From Bacteroidota bacterium (GTDB taxonomy: Bacteria; Bacteroidota; Bacteroidia; Chitinophagales; Chitinophagaceae): a stretch of DNA of 17,527 bases. Both the position numbers and the translations under genes were made by a program. Where the stretch lies: NCBI GenBank assembly GCA_023416995.1, contig JAEZGI010000017.1, positions 1-17,527 on the forward strand, written 5' to 3'. Below, piece by piece: positions 8,479 through 16,333 of the stretch. Position 1 is the first letter of the stretch; the number at the start of each line of letters is the position of its first letter. The notes beneath the pieces were generated by a model. It had not been told where the DNA came from, ran no database searches, and saw nothing but the letters and a program-made list of their open reading frames with translations.

Positions 8479-9471
8479 TTACTGGTTTGCCGGGGCAGCA
8501 GTAGAATCGTACAGTGCTGTTTGAAGTGGGCCTTTCCTGTCTTTCCTGCCGAACACCGAAATGTTCACATAGCGTTTAGGATGCATGCGAACATCGTCGA
8601 GCAAGATAGTCAAACTGCGACTGGTCTGATGAAGTTCGTCGTACAATTTACTATCATTTAACAACAGACCCAGTGTACCATCTTTGCTGTCAATTTTCGC
8701 GATTGCATTGTCAAGATGCTGAAGGGTACCTTTTAGCTCATTGATAGCTTCATCGATCCCGCTGTTCGCAAGACTGGCAGTTGTTCTTTCCAGATTACTG
8801 AGCGTGGAATCAATCTTACCGTTGTTGGCAGCAAGATTGCCGGTAAACTGTTCGAGGTTCCCCAACGTTTTTGCGAGGGCACCCGACTGCGTGTTTAACA
8901 ACGTTTCCAGGTTTTTCGATGTTGCAGTAAGGTTAGCAATAATGCCCTGGATATTGTTTTGTGTATTTGGATCGACAATCGTGTTTAATTTCTGAACAAA
9001 TACATCGAGTGAAGCAAGCGTTTTGTTAAGGTTGTCAACTGCGGGTCCGATAGCTGATTTCACTTCACCCATAAGTCCCGGTGTTGTTACCGTTTGAATA
9101 GTGGCGCCGTTCTTCAGAAAGTTCGGACTGTCGCCAAGAATGATTTCGAGTGAAGTACTGCCAAGCAGATCGCTACTGATGGAGGCCACCGAATTATCAG
9201 GTATATTAATGTCCTTGGTAAGATTGATGGTAACAATAACGCCTGACAGATTTTTATCTTTTTCTTTCAGGGCTGCTACTTTACCAACCTGCAGACCATT
9301 TATAAGAACAGGATTTGCCGGACCAACACCTTTTACTGACTTAAAAACCGCATATATTTCGTCACTCCTTTCCGTCAGATTTTTACCTTTCAAAAAGTTG
9401 AAGCCAAGTATCAGAACCGTGATCGCAATTGCAGTTAGAGCTCCAACCTTCGTTTCATTAGATATCTTCAT
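8479..9471 (-). CDS. mlaD: MlaD-family (MCE-domain) lipid transport protein
   Basis: The 330-residue protein starts with a short cytoplasmic tail and one membrane helix (about residues 9-28, GALTAIAITVLILGFNFLKG). The MCE domain follows (about 38-115), with VKGVGPANPVLINGLQVGKV, a glycine-rich strand pattern, ISSDLLGSTSLEI and the closing GATIQT. A long helical region (about 135-290) shows heptad-like Leu and Asn repeats (LNKTLASLD, LETLLNTQ, LGNLEQFTGNL, LSNLERTTASL). The ending LDDVRMHPKRYVNISVFGRK is typical of Bacteroidota MCE proteins. MlaD-type proteins form hexamers on an inner-membrane ABC transporter and pass phospholipids between membranes. No MlaE permease or MlaF ATPase is present, so these must lie elsewhere. 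Its stop is followed after 2 bases by the OstA-like gene, tying phospholipid traffic to LPS transport. Confidence 0.93.
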   Translation of the reverse strand: MKISNETKVGALTAIAITVLILGFNFLKGKNLTERSDEIYAVFKSVKGVGPANPVLINGLQVGKVAALKEKDKNLSGVIVTINLTKDINIPDNSVASISSDLLGSTSLEIILGDSPNFLKNGATIQTVTTPGLMGEVKSAIGPAVDNLNKTLASLDVFVQKLNTIVDPNTQNNIQGIIANLTATSKNLETLLNTQSGALAKTLGNLEQFTGNLAANNGKIDSTLSNLERTTASLANSGIDEAINELKGTLQHLDNAIAKIDSKDGTLGLLLNDSKLYDELHQTSRSLTILLDDVRMHPKRYVNISVFGRKDRKGPLQTALYDSTAAPANQ

Positions 9472-9527
9472 TCGATTATGTTTATGCTGTTCCTGTAGAG
9501 TACGCCATGGAGCAGCGCCTAAAATTC

Positions 9528-9541
9528 TGCATAAATATGCA
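9528..9541. promoter_or_regulatory. Dyad TGCATA-AA-TATGCA upstream of the MCE gene
   Basis: A perfect 6-bp inverted repeat with a 2-base spacer lies 57-70 bases upstream of the MCE gene start, in the 198-base gap after the second amidase gene. The overlapping decamer ATATGCATAT (9535-9544) is itself a perfect palindrome. The gap suggests that the MCE/OstA-like pair may have its own control point. No convincing -7 element was found beside it. AT-rich palindromes of this size can occur by chance. Confidence 0.25.
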
Positions 9542-9669
9542 TATCTCCAATAAAACTTCCTTTAACGGTGAGTGTCGTGTACGCCAACTTTGCATTTAAA
9601 GAAAGGTCGCTAAACGTTCATTTTCAGGACACGTGAACTGTATAGCAACGATTGTGCCCGGCGCTTTGA

Positions 9670-10617
9670 TCAGGGCCGGGTGAGGGCATCGCGGTAACGT
9701 TTCAAGGCATTAATGATGCTTAATACCACGGCCTGTTGGCCAGGTTCACTATTGATTAATACTTCTTCTTCCTCGTTGGTAATGAATCCGGTTTCAACCA
9801 GTATGCTGGGCATTCCTGTAGCCTGCAGCACCCAGATTCCTTTGTCGTTCCGTTGTTTTACGCCGCGACTAAGACGTCCGGCTTTCACGAATTCTTCCTC
9901 TACAAAGGAGGCCAGCATCAGACTTTTAGTGAAATACTTTTTTTCATACAGTTGAGAACGGATACGGGCCTCGGGAGAATTCATGTCTGGCATCACGATA
10001 GCACTGTCGTTTGCAAACTCGCCTGTACTATCGGTCGAACCTTCTTCCAGGTTAATATAACCGCTTTTGATTCCACTGCGGTCGGCTGCCCAGATAAACG
10101 TTTCGGTGCCGTGTACATGATTTTTTACATATTCTGTTTTCCTGACAGGAACTTTTACTGTACGTGTTTTTTTGTTTGCGCCTTTGCCTGTGGTGCGTTT
10201 CTCAGTTTTATAACCAACAATTCTTGTTGCGTTCCAACCACCAGCCTTCACGCCGGCAGAATTACAGTGAATGCTTATAAAAAGATCGCCTTTGGCTTCA
10301 TTTGCCATTTCCGCGCGCAGGTGATTGGCTTTATTGAGGTCATTAAGGTTACCGGGCAGATTTTTGTCTTTCCTGGTGTAAACGATTTTACATTCAGGAA
10401 ATTCTTCTTCGAGTGCTTTACCCAACTTCAAAGCGATAGCCAGTGAAACATCAGCCTCGGTAGAAAAGAGTCCTCTTGCACCAACATCATAACCACCGTG
10501 TCCGGCATCTACCACAATTGTCTTAAAAGCCGGAGTTTGTTGCCATTTGTTCGTAAATGATAGCAGGGAAGTAATTGCAGATATCAATATTATAAACAGA
10601 ACGATCTTTTTAGCCAT
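9670..10617 (-). CDS. N-acetylmuramoyl-L-alanine amidase (Amidase_3), downstream copy
   Basis: This zinc enzyme cuts the amide bond between N-acetylmuramic acid and L-alanine in peptidoglycan. An in-frame ATG exists at 10701, but the start at 10617 is preferred: it gives 315 residues, close to the 317 of its neighbour, and a clean hydrophobic export signal (MAKKIVLFIILISAITSLLS). With the longer start, 28 unhydrophobic residues would precede the signal. A start at 10626 (MQLMAKK) is also possible. All expected catalytic positions are present: His40 in DAGHGG, Glu54 in STEADV, His117 in SIHCNS and Glu275 in LVETGF. A long insertion (about 124-215) with a Lys/Arg-rich loop followed by an acidic stretch lies between His117 and the last motif. 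It is a close paralogue of the gene just upstream. It has no preceding Shine-Dalgarno sequence, as is usual in this phylum. Confidence 0.93.
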   Translation of the reverse strand: MAKKIVLFIILISAITSLLSFTNKWQQTPAFKTIVVDAGHGGYDVGARGLFSTEADVSLAIALKLGKALEEEFPECKIVYTRKDKNLPGNLNDLNKANHLRAEMANEAKGDLFISIHCNSAGVKAGGWNATRIVGYKTEKRTTGKGANKKTRTVKVPVRKTEYVKNHVHGTETFIWAADRSGIKSGYINLEEGSTDSTGEFANDSAIVMPDMNSPEARIRSQLYEKKYFTKSLMLASFVEEEFVKAGRLSRGVKQRNDKGIWVLQATGMPSILVETGFITNEEEEVLINSEPGQQAVVLSIINALKRYRDALTRP

Positions 10618-10720
10618 GAGCTGCATTGAGGTTTGGTGAATTGATGCCGTGGAACCAGGTGCGGCAAAGCTGGCAAAATACAACTTCGACGTTATTCGCA
10701 ATCAGAAAACGCAGTGATCA

Positions 10721-11674
10721 CTACTTTGTTGCAGCGGTAGAGGAACCTATTCCGGACTGGTAGCGTTTAAGGGCCCGGATGATTCCATCAACAATTTCTT
10801 TCTGGCCTTTTTCGCTGTTGAGATATTCTTCTTCCTCTTTATTGGTGATAAAACCGGTTTCCACTAAAACGCTGGGCATTCCTGTTGCCTGAAGCACCCA
10901 GATGCCCTGGTCGTTTCTTTGTTTTACTCCTGCGCTCAGGCGGCCGTCGTTGGCAAATTCTTCTTCAATATAGTTGCCAAGCTGAAGACTTTTATTGAAA
11001 TATTTTTTTTCATATAGCTGAGCCCTGATCCTCGCTTCTGGAGTATTCATATCTGGCATGGCGGCACCGGTACTGTCTTCTCCAAACTCGCCATCGTCAT
11101 CAGCGTGAATGTAGCCGCTTTTGGCGCTGCTGCGATCGGCCGCCCAAATGTATGTTTCAGTGCCGCGACGGGTATTTTTTACGTAATAGGATTCTGTGAT
11201 GGGCACTCTTACCGTCTTCTTTTTACGTTTTGAGCCTTTACCGGTGTACACCACCTTGTTTTTATAGCCTACGGTTCGTTTGGCGTACCATCCGCCGGCT
11301 TTCTGCCGGGTAGCATTACAGTGAATACTGATAAAGAGATCTCCCCGGGCTTCATTTGCCATTTCTGCACGAATCCGGTTTGCCACATTTCCGGAGGTGA
11401 CACCGCCCGGCAGCGCTTTAGTGGTTCTGGTATAAACCACCTTGACTCCTTCCATTTCTGCTTCGATGCGTTTGCCGAGTTTTAACGCAATGGCCAGCGC
11501 AACATCTGCTTCATTAGAAAAAAGTCCGCGTGCACCAACCGCTGTACCACCATGACCCGCATCTACCACAATCGTTTTGATGGCCTGCTTCTGAGCATGA
11601 GTAGCCGAAGTTGCTGTCAAAACGAACGTGCCAATTAAAAACACTACTATAGGGGTTACACGAATTCTCATCAT
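10721..11674 (-). CDS. N-acetylmuramoyl-L-alanine amidase (Amidase_3), upstream copy
   Basis: The 317-residue enzyme has an export signal (about residues 1-27, cleaved near THA-Q) and an Amidase_3 domain from about 32 to 305. Zinc and catalytic residues are His41 (DAGHGG), Glu55 (SNEADV), His118 (SIHCNA) and Glu272 (LVETGF). Between them lies a long insertion (about 126-215) with a strongly basic loop (GKGSKRKKKTVRVP) and an acidic patch (HADDDGEFGED). In AmiA/B/C-type amidases the matching region holds a regulatory helix that blocks the active site until an activator binds, so it could be regulatory here too (inference). Sequence identity with the next gene is well over half by eye, including the insertion, which points to tandem duplication. 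It is the first gene of the minus-strand envelope run, divergent from lptD. A start one codon later (11671) is equally possible. Confidence 0.95.
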   Translation of the reverse strand: MMRIRVTPIVVFLIGTFVLTATSATHAQKQAIKTIVVDAGHGGTAVGARGLFSNEADVALAIALKLGKRIEAEMEGVKVVYTRTTKALPGGVTSGNVANRIRAEMANEARGDLFISIHCNATRQKAGGWYAKRTVGYKNKVVYTGKGSKRKKKTVRVPITESYYVKNTRRGTETYIWAADRSSAKSGYIHADDDGEFGEDSTGAAMPDMNTPEARIRAQLYEKKYFNKSLQLGNYIEEEFANDGRLSAGVKQRNDQGIWVLQATGMPSVLVETGFITNKEEEEYLNSEKGQKEIVDGIIRALKRYQSGIGSSTAATK

Positions 11675-11703
11675 ACCAATTCCCGGTTTATAAATTGCCT
11701 GTT

Positions 11704-11711
11704 CAAAATTA
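11704..11711 (-). promoter_or_regulatory. Candidate -7 element of the amidase operon promoter
   Basis: The minus strand reads TAATTTTG, a full match to the Bacteroidota -7 consensus TAnnTTTG. It lies 29 bases upstream of the first amidase start, a normal leader length. The spacer region is A/T-rich and lacks an obvious TTG at -33, so an accessory activator could be needed. Confidence 0.5.
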
Positions 11712-11742
11712 AAAAAGTAAATAATTAATGTAGCTTGCGCGT

Positions 11743-11761
11743 TTATCAGGAAAGCTGATAA
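11743..11761. promoter_or_regulatory. Perfect 7-bp dyad between the divergent amidase and lptD promoters
   Basis: TTATCAG-GAAAG-CTGATAA is a perfect 7-bp inverted repeat with a 5-base spacer. It lies 31 bases upstream of the amidase -7 element and 39 bases before a weak lptD -7-like element (TACTTTAG, 11801-11808), so it is placed to affect both genes. It could bind a dimeric regulator. It could also fold in RNA if an lptD transcript began farther upstream, but no T-run follows, so it is not a terminator. Confidence 0.4.
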
Positions 11762-11823
11762 TCAACGCCAATCTTCACATATTCTTAATTCATTAATAAT
11801 TACTTTAGCGCCACTATCTGTAT

Positions 11824-14550
11824 ATGAGCAAACGCGGCAAAAATAGTTTAAAATACAATTTTCTGTTGGTTTTCCTTGCCTGTTTGCTTTCTATAACGCA
11901 TCATGCAGCGGCACATTATCCCTTTTCGGAAAGTTTTTACAAACCATTAACCCTTTTACAGGTTCGGGATACGGTTCCGGGTAAAAATTTGAGATCCGCT
12001 GCTGATACTATCCCCACCAGGTTGCCCGGTGATACCACCGGCCGGCGCGATAGTCTTACTACGGTGAATGATACCTTCAATCTGAAATTATCAAAAGATT
12101 CGCTTGACGCACCGGTTGAATACTCCGCAATGGATTCAATGGTGCTTGACGTACCAACCAACAAAATAATATTATATAGCAAGGGTAATATTATCTACAA
12201 GGATATGAACCTCACTGCCGACAGTATAGAAATGGACCAGGACTCCAAGATGGTAACGGCAACGTTTCGTCGCGACAGCCTGGGACAGATCGTTGGCAAA
12301 CCCCGCATGAAGCAAAGTGAAACTACCATGGACGCTGATGTGATCCGGTATAATTTCGAGACACAACGCGGAATTACACAGAATACCTTTACGCAACAGG
12401 GCGAGATGTATGTGCAGGGCGAACGTATAAAAAAAATCAACGAAAACGAGTTGTTTGCTTACCGGGGCATAATAACTACCTGTAACTATGATATACCACA
12501 CTTCAACTTCCGGACAAAAAAGATGAAGATGGTGAACAAGAAGCTGGCTGTAACCGGGCCGGTGCACCCTGAATTTGAGGGCGTTCCCGTGCCCGTCTAT
12601 ATCCCTTTTGGATATTTTCCGCTGTCGCAGGGCCGGCATTCAGGATTGCTGCCTCCGGAATTTACAGCCAATGAGCAATTCGGACTTGGCCTGGAAGGTT
12701 TAGGGTATTATAAGGTGATCAATGACAATTTTGATGTCACATTACGCACGAATGTGTATTCATATGGTGGCTGGGCGGCGTTTATAACACCCACTTACCG
12801 CAAACGTTACCGCTACAATGGCTCGCTGAACCTGGCGGTGCAGAGCAGCAGGATCCTCAGTTATGATGCAAAACAGGAGTTTTCTACAACCAGAACTTAT
12901 AATGTTACCTGGAGCCATACTGTCGACAGCAGGGCAAGACCCGGGCAAAGTTTTTCGGCCAGCGTAAACGCAGGTTCCAGCAAGTTCAACCAGTTCGTGG
13001 CAAACAATCCAACCCGGAACTATTCGAACCAGATGAGTTCGTCGATCACCTATTCTAAAACCTGGGGGAGTCTGTATAACCTGACAGCCTCTGCCAACCA
13101 CTCTCAGAATAATATAGATGGACGATATAATATCAATCTTCCTACGATTGCATTTACTGTAAATACATTTTATCCTTTGCAGAAAAAGGAGTTTATCGGC
13201 GCACCGAAATGGTACGAGAAACTGGGTATTGGTTTGAATACAAACGTGGCGAACCAGATTACCTTTTTCGACTCATCCTTTAGCCTGGCGGGGTTGATTG
13301 ATACCATGCAGTGGGGTGCGCAGCACAGTATTCCTATCCAGCTTGCTTTACCGCAGCTTGGCCCCTTACAGATCGCGCCTGGTATCAGTTTCCAGGAAAA
13401 ATGGTACAGCAGGAAATTTGAGCGCAGGTGGAACGATGTTACCCAAAAGGTGGACACAGCCATTGACAAGGGCTTTTATAGCAGCCGTGATGTTTCATTT
13501 AGTCTTGGTTTGAGTTCGGCCATCTTTGGATTGTACGACCGGTTTGGACCGAAAAGTTCTTTACGGGCTATACGACATGTGATAAGACCAACCTTTTCGA
13601 TGTCCTACAGACCTGATGTAGCCAGGAAGGATTTTTATTCTACCCAGATTGATACGAATGGAAATTTTTACCGGTTTTCATATTATGACGGTTCTATTTT
13701 CGGACCAGTATCCGAGGGTGAATTTGGTGGTATTGGTTTTGGATTGGATAATAATATCGAGATCAAAGTGCGCTCTAAATCGGATACTACAGACGGTGGT
13801 ATCAAAAAGATCAGGCTGCTGGACGGTTTCGGGTTCAATGGTGCCTATAACTTTCTTGCGGACTCTTTTAAGTTGTCGAATATCACTATTTACCTGAGAA
13901 GTACTTTATTTGAAAAAATCAATATAACGGCTGGTGCAACTCTTGATCCATATAAGATCAATGAAAATGGATTCCGGCAGAAACAATATGCGTGGGAGGG
14001 GGGCAAGTTCTCACCGGGTCGTATAACGAACGGGAACATTGCGATTTCTACAAGTTTCCAGAGTAAGGCGAAAGATGAAGACAAGCGCAAGCGGGAGGAA
14101 GAAGAACTCAAAAGTTTGAATAATAACCTGCCGCCAATGACTTTGGATGACCAGTATGCGCAGATGGATTACATCCGGCAGAACCCGGCCGAGTTTGCGG
14201 ATTTTAATATCCCCTGGTCGGTTAACCTTTCGTACTCTTTGAGTTTTACGCGTGACTTCAATGCAAATTACAGCGGGTTTACCACCAGGATCAATTCAAA
14301 CTTCAATTTCAATGGTGACTTCAACCTCAGCCCTAAATGGAAGCTTGGGATGAATGGTTATTATGATTTCAGGTCTTCCCAGATCAGTGCATTGACAATG
14401 TTCCTTTCGCGCGAAATGCACTGCTGGCAACTATCCATTAACGTTACACCTGTGGGTTTATACCGGTCATTCAATATCAGCATCAATCCTAAATCGGGCA
14501 TACTGCGTGATCTGAAGATCAACAGGAGCAGAAGCTTTACTTCGTTCTGA
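11824..14550 (+). CDS. lptD: LPS-assembly protein LptD, Bacteroidota type
   Basis: The 908-residue protein is the outer-membrane barrel that inserts lipopolysaccharide into the outer leaflet. It has an export signal (about residues 10-31), a Ser/Thr/Asp-rich linker (about 48-100), an OstA/LptA-like beta-taco domain (about 100-225, including SKGNIIYKDMNLTADSIEMD), and a large barrel. The motif PVYIPFGYFPLSQGRHSGLLPPEF (about 257-280) is characteristic of LptD. A charged loop (about 749-795, KDEDKRKREEEELKS) interrupts the barrel, and a conserved C-terminal stretch includes FLSREMHCWQLSINVTPVGLYRSF. Mature LptD has only two cysteines, Cys220 at the end of the periplasmic domain and Cys867 near the C-terminus. 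It is divergent from the amidase-MCE-OstA-like run. The usual partner LptE is not recognisable in the window. Confidence 0.95.
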   Translation: MSKRGKNSLKYNFLLVFLACLLSITHHAAAHYPFSESFYKPLTLLQVRDTVPGKNLRSAADTIPTRLPGDTTGRRDSLTTVNDTFNLKLSKDSLDAPVEYSAMDSMVLDVPTNKIILYSKGNIIYKDMNLTADSIEMDQDSKMVTATFRRDSLGQIVGKPRMKQSETTMDADVIRYNFETQRGITQNTFTQQGEMYVQGERIKKINENELFAYRGIITTCNYDIPHFNFRTKKMKMVNKKLAVTGPVHPEFEGVPVPVYIPFGYFPLSQGRHSGLLPPEFTANEQFGLGLEGLGYYKVINDNFDVTLRTNVYSYGGWAAFITPTYRKRYRYNGSLNLAVQSSRILSYDAKQEFSTTRTYNVTWSHTVDSRARPGQSFSASVNAGSSKFNQFVANNPTRNYSNQMSSSITYSKTWGSLYNLTASANHSQNNIDGRYNINLPTIAFTVNTFYPLQKKEFIGAPKWYEKLGIGLNTNVANQITFFDSSFSLAGLIDTMQWGAQHSIPIQLALPQLGPLQIAPGISFQEKWYSRKFERRWNDVTQKVDTAIDKGFYSSRDVSFSLGLSSAIFGLYDRFGPKSSLRAIRHVIRPTFSMSYRPDVARKDFYSTQIDTNGNFYRFSYYDGSIFGPVSEGEFGGIGFGLDNNIEIKVRSKSDTTDGGIKKIRLLDGFGFNGAYNFLADSFKLSNITIYLRSTLFEKINITAGATLDPYKINENGFRQKQYAWEGGKFSPGRITNGNIAISTSFQSKAKDEDKRKREEEELKSLNNNLPPMTLDDQYAQMDYIRQNPAEFADFNIPWSVNLSYSLSFTRDFNANYSGFTTRINSNFNFNGDFNLSPKWKLGMNGYYDFRSSQISALTMFLSREMHCWQLSINVTPVGLYRSFNISINPKSGILRDLKINRSRSFTSF

Positions 14551-14670
14551 TGAACTTGCTGCCTTAAGCAGTGTGAACCGGCGTTTCTGCTTTGAGCAAT
14601 GTGTTGCAGTTCTGTCTGCGCGGGAAATACCTGCACGGCTTTTTCACAGTAGCCAGTGTGCCAGCTGTGT

Positions 14671-15438
14671 TTAAACCGTAGGTGCCTTCGCTTTATAATA
14701 AGCCTCCATCACCGAATGTGTTCTTTCTTTGATCGAATCACAGGTGTCGTCTGAGCGCACCTCGATGGCTGGCAGAAAGTGTATTTCCAGTTTATGCGGA
14801 ATCATGTAAAACGCAGGCTTTTGTGGTAATACTTTCCTTGTATTAAAAATCAAAGCTGGCATCACCGCTTTTTTTGTATTGATGGCAAGCCGGAAAGCAC
14901 CGTCGTGGAAAGGTTTCAGAGGCAGGTTCGAGTTGTTTCTTGTTCCTTCGGGATAAATGCACATGTGAAGTCCCATTTCCAGCACGCGTTTCATTTTCTG
15001 CAAACTCTCCTTTCGGCTGGTTTCGCTTTTGCGATCTACCAGCACACTGCCGGCTTTATACAAATATCCAAATAGCGGCACCTTTGCTATTTCAACCTTT
15101 GCGATGGTCTTATTGCCACCAGGAATTGAAGGTGAAGAAACTGGGATGTCCATAAAAGAATTGTGATTACACACAACGATATAATTCTGCCCTTTTACAA
15201 AATGTTCTCTGCCGGTAATGCGTAACGGACAGCCGATCAGCGGAAGATAAAGACCCATCCAAACCCGGGAGTAGCGAATAAAACGTCTTGTTTTGACAGG
15301 ATCCGGTGCGAAATAGCTGAACATAAAAAAGGGCACTAACATAATAAGCATGGTGGCCAGAAAAACCAGCGCTGCCCAGGTGGCCCATATCCGGCCGAAA
15401 ATCAACTTTATTATACCAGGTTTTTTATATTCCATCAT
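14671..15438 (-). CDS. plsC: 1-acyl-sn-glycerol-3-phosphate acyltransferase (PlsC family)
   Basis: The 255-residue membrane-associated enzyme has the acyltransferase motifs in order: NHNSFMD (91-97, the H-x4-D catalytic pair His92/Asp97), GSVLVDR (130-136), YPEGTRNNS (162-170, containing the phosphate-binding EGTR) and a later VMPALIF. A hydrophobic N-terminal segment (about 20-43) would anchor it in the inner membrane. The family transfers an acyl chain to the 2-position of lysophosphatidic acid to give phosphatidic acid; some relatives acylate other lipids, for example ornithine lipids, so the exact acceptor is not certain. It is convergent with lptD across a 120-base gap and divergent from the DUF72 gene. 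Start choice: a second Met follows immediately (15435). A promoter-like element lies about 50 bases upstream. Confidence 0.9.
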   Translation of the reverse strand: MMEYKKPGIIKLIFGRIWATWAALVFLATMLIMLVPFFMFSYFAPDPVKTRRFIRYSRVWMGLYLPLIGCPLRITGREHFVKGQNYIVVCNHNSFMDIPVSSPSIPGGNKTIAKVEIAKVPLFGYLYKAGSVLVDRKSETSRKESLQKMKRVLEMGLHMCIYPEGTRNNSNLPLKPFHDGAFRLAINTKKAVMPALIFNTRKVLPQKPAFYMIPHKLEIHFLPAIEVRSDDTCDSIKERTHSVMEAYYKAKAPTV

Positions 15439-15490
15439 CTGCTTTACCGGTTAAATTCATCTGCGCAACTACAACAGCGCCTTGCATTGG

Positions 15491-15521
15491 CAAGAGTAAA
15501 ACTTATTCCGAATATTTTCAA
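15491..15521 (-). promoter_or_regulatory. Candidate promoter of the PlsC-family gene
   Basis: On the minus strand TTG (complement 15519-15521) is followed after exactly 20 bases by TACTCTTG (complement 15491-15498), one mismatch from the Bacteroidota -7 consensus TAnnTTTG. The -7 element is 52 bases upstream of the start codon. A short inverted repeat, CTTGC-ATTG-GCAAG (15481-15494), overlaps the -7 box and could be an operator or chance. Confidence 0.42.
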
Positions 15522-15558
15522 GTTTATGTGCATGGTTCCAAAATTGTATGGCTGAGGC

Positions 15559-16329
15559 ATGACCAGGCAGCAAATAAGGGGCTTATATTGCGGCACCAGT
15601 AACATCACATTACCGGGCAACAAACAATCGTTTCCTGCGCAATATCATCATAAAACGCGCCTGCATTATTATTCAACACTTTTTAATAGTCTTGAAGTAA
15701 ACAGTAGTTTTTACAAAGTACCTATGAGCAGAACATTTGCTAAATGGGCCGCTGAAGTACACGATGATTTTCAGTTCACTATTAAACTGTGGAAAGGGAT
15801 CACCCATAACAAGGGGTTGGTATTTGAGGAAGAAGATGTGATGCGTTTCATGGATTCGGCCGCTTTTATTGGTCCGAAAGCCGGCTGTTTATTAGTGCAG
15901 TTGCCAAAAAGCACCGGATCCGGAAATTTACCACAGCTTCACCGATTACTGGTTGCTGTCCGCAAACATATGAGGGATCAGCGCTGGAAAATAGCGGTTG
16001 AGTTGAGAGACCCTTTGTGGTATAACGAGGAGACCATGAAATTACTGGATGATTACGATGCCTCGCTGGTTCAGCATGATATGCCGGCCTCCAAAACTTC
16101 AATGCTTAATAAACATGCCTCATTTGTACTGCTGCGTTTTCATGGTGGAAAAGGCGATTATCGTGGCAGTTACCCGGATGAAGAGCTCAGGGCGCGGGCC
16201 CTGGATGTACTTAACTGGCTGCATGAGGGCAGGGAAGTATACGCCTACTTCAATAATACCATCGGTAGCGCCTTTGACAACGCAAGAGATTTCGCAAAAA
16301 TAGTCGACAGTCTGTCTCACAAAAACTGA
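15559..16329 (+). CDS. DUF72 domain-containing protein (YecE-like)
   Basis: This 256-residue protein matches the DUF72 family, TIM-barrel-like proteins without an established biochemical role. Family motifs in order are YCGTSN (10-15), YYSTLFNSLEVNSSFYKVP near residue 37-56, LLVQLPKS near 112-120, IAVELRDPLWY near 143-153, FVLLRFHG near 190-197 and YAYFNNTIGSAFDNARDF near 232-250. The usual GTSGW at the start is GTSN here, so the N-terminal loop has diverged and the following Trp is absent. Length is normal. It is divergent from the PlsC-family gene, and the Crp/Fnr-type gene starts 56 bases after its stop on the same strand. The family link is strong; function is unknown. Confidence 0.9.
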   Translation: MTRQQIRGLYCGTSNITLPGNKQSFPAQYHHKTRLHYYSTLFNSLEVNSSFYKVPMSRTFAKWAAEVHDDFQFTIKLWKGITHNKGLVFEEEDVMRFMDSAAFIGPKAGCLLVQLPKSTGSGNLPQLHRLLVAVRKHMRDQRWKIAVELRDPLWYNEETMKLLDDYDASLVQHDMPASKTSMLNKHASFVLLRFHGGKGDYRGSYPDEELRARALDVLNWLHEGREVYAYFNNTIGSAFDNARDFAKIVDSLSHKN

Positions 16330-16333
16330 TCTG

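Noticed and set aside
9657..9680. Inverted repeat CCCGGC-n12-GCCGGG at the end of the second amidase gene
   Set aside because: The stem overlaps the stop codon and no T-run follows on the minus strand, so it is not supported as an intrinsic terminator.
9853..10446. 197-codon plus-strand frame opposite the second amidase
   Set aside because: Cys/Phe-rich translation with no family features, fully antisense to a conserved enzyme gene.
12172..12639. 155-codon minus-strand frame inside lptD
   Set aside because: Antisense to the LptD signature region, His/Leu-rich without recognisable motif; a shadow frame.
14620..14644. Weak hairpin GCGGG-AAATA-CCTGC with five T residues further on, between lptD and the acyltransferase gene
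   Set aside because: One pair is G-T and five bases separate the stem from the T-run; too weak to call a terminator for lptD.
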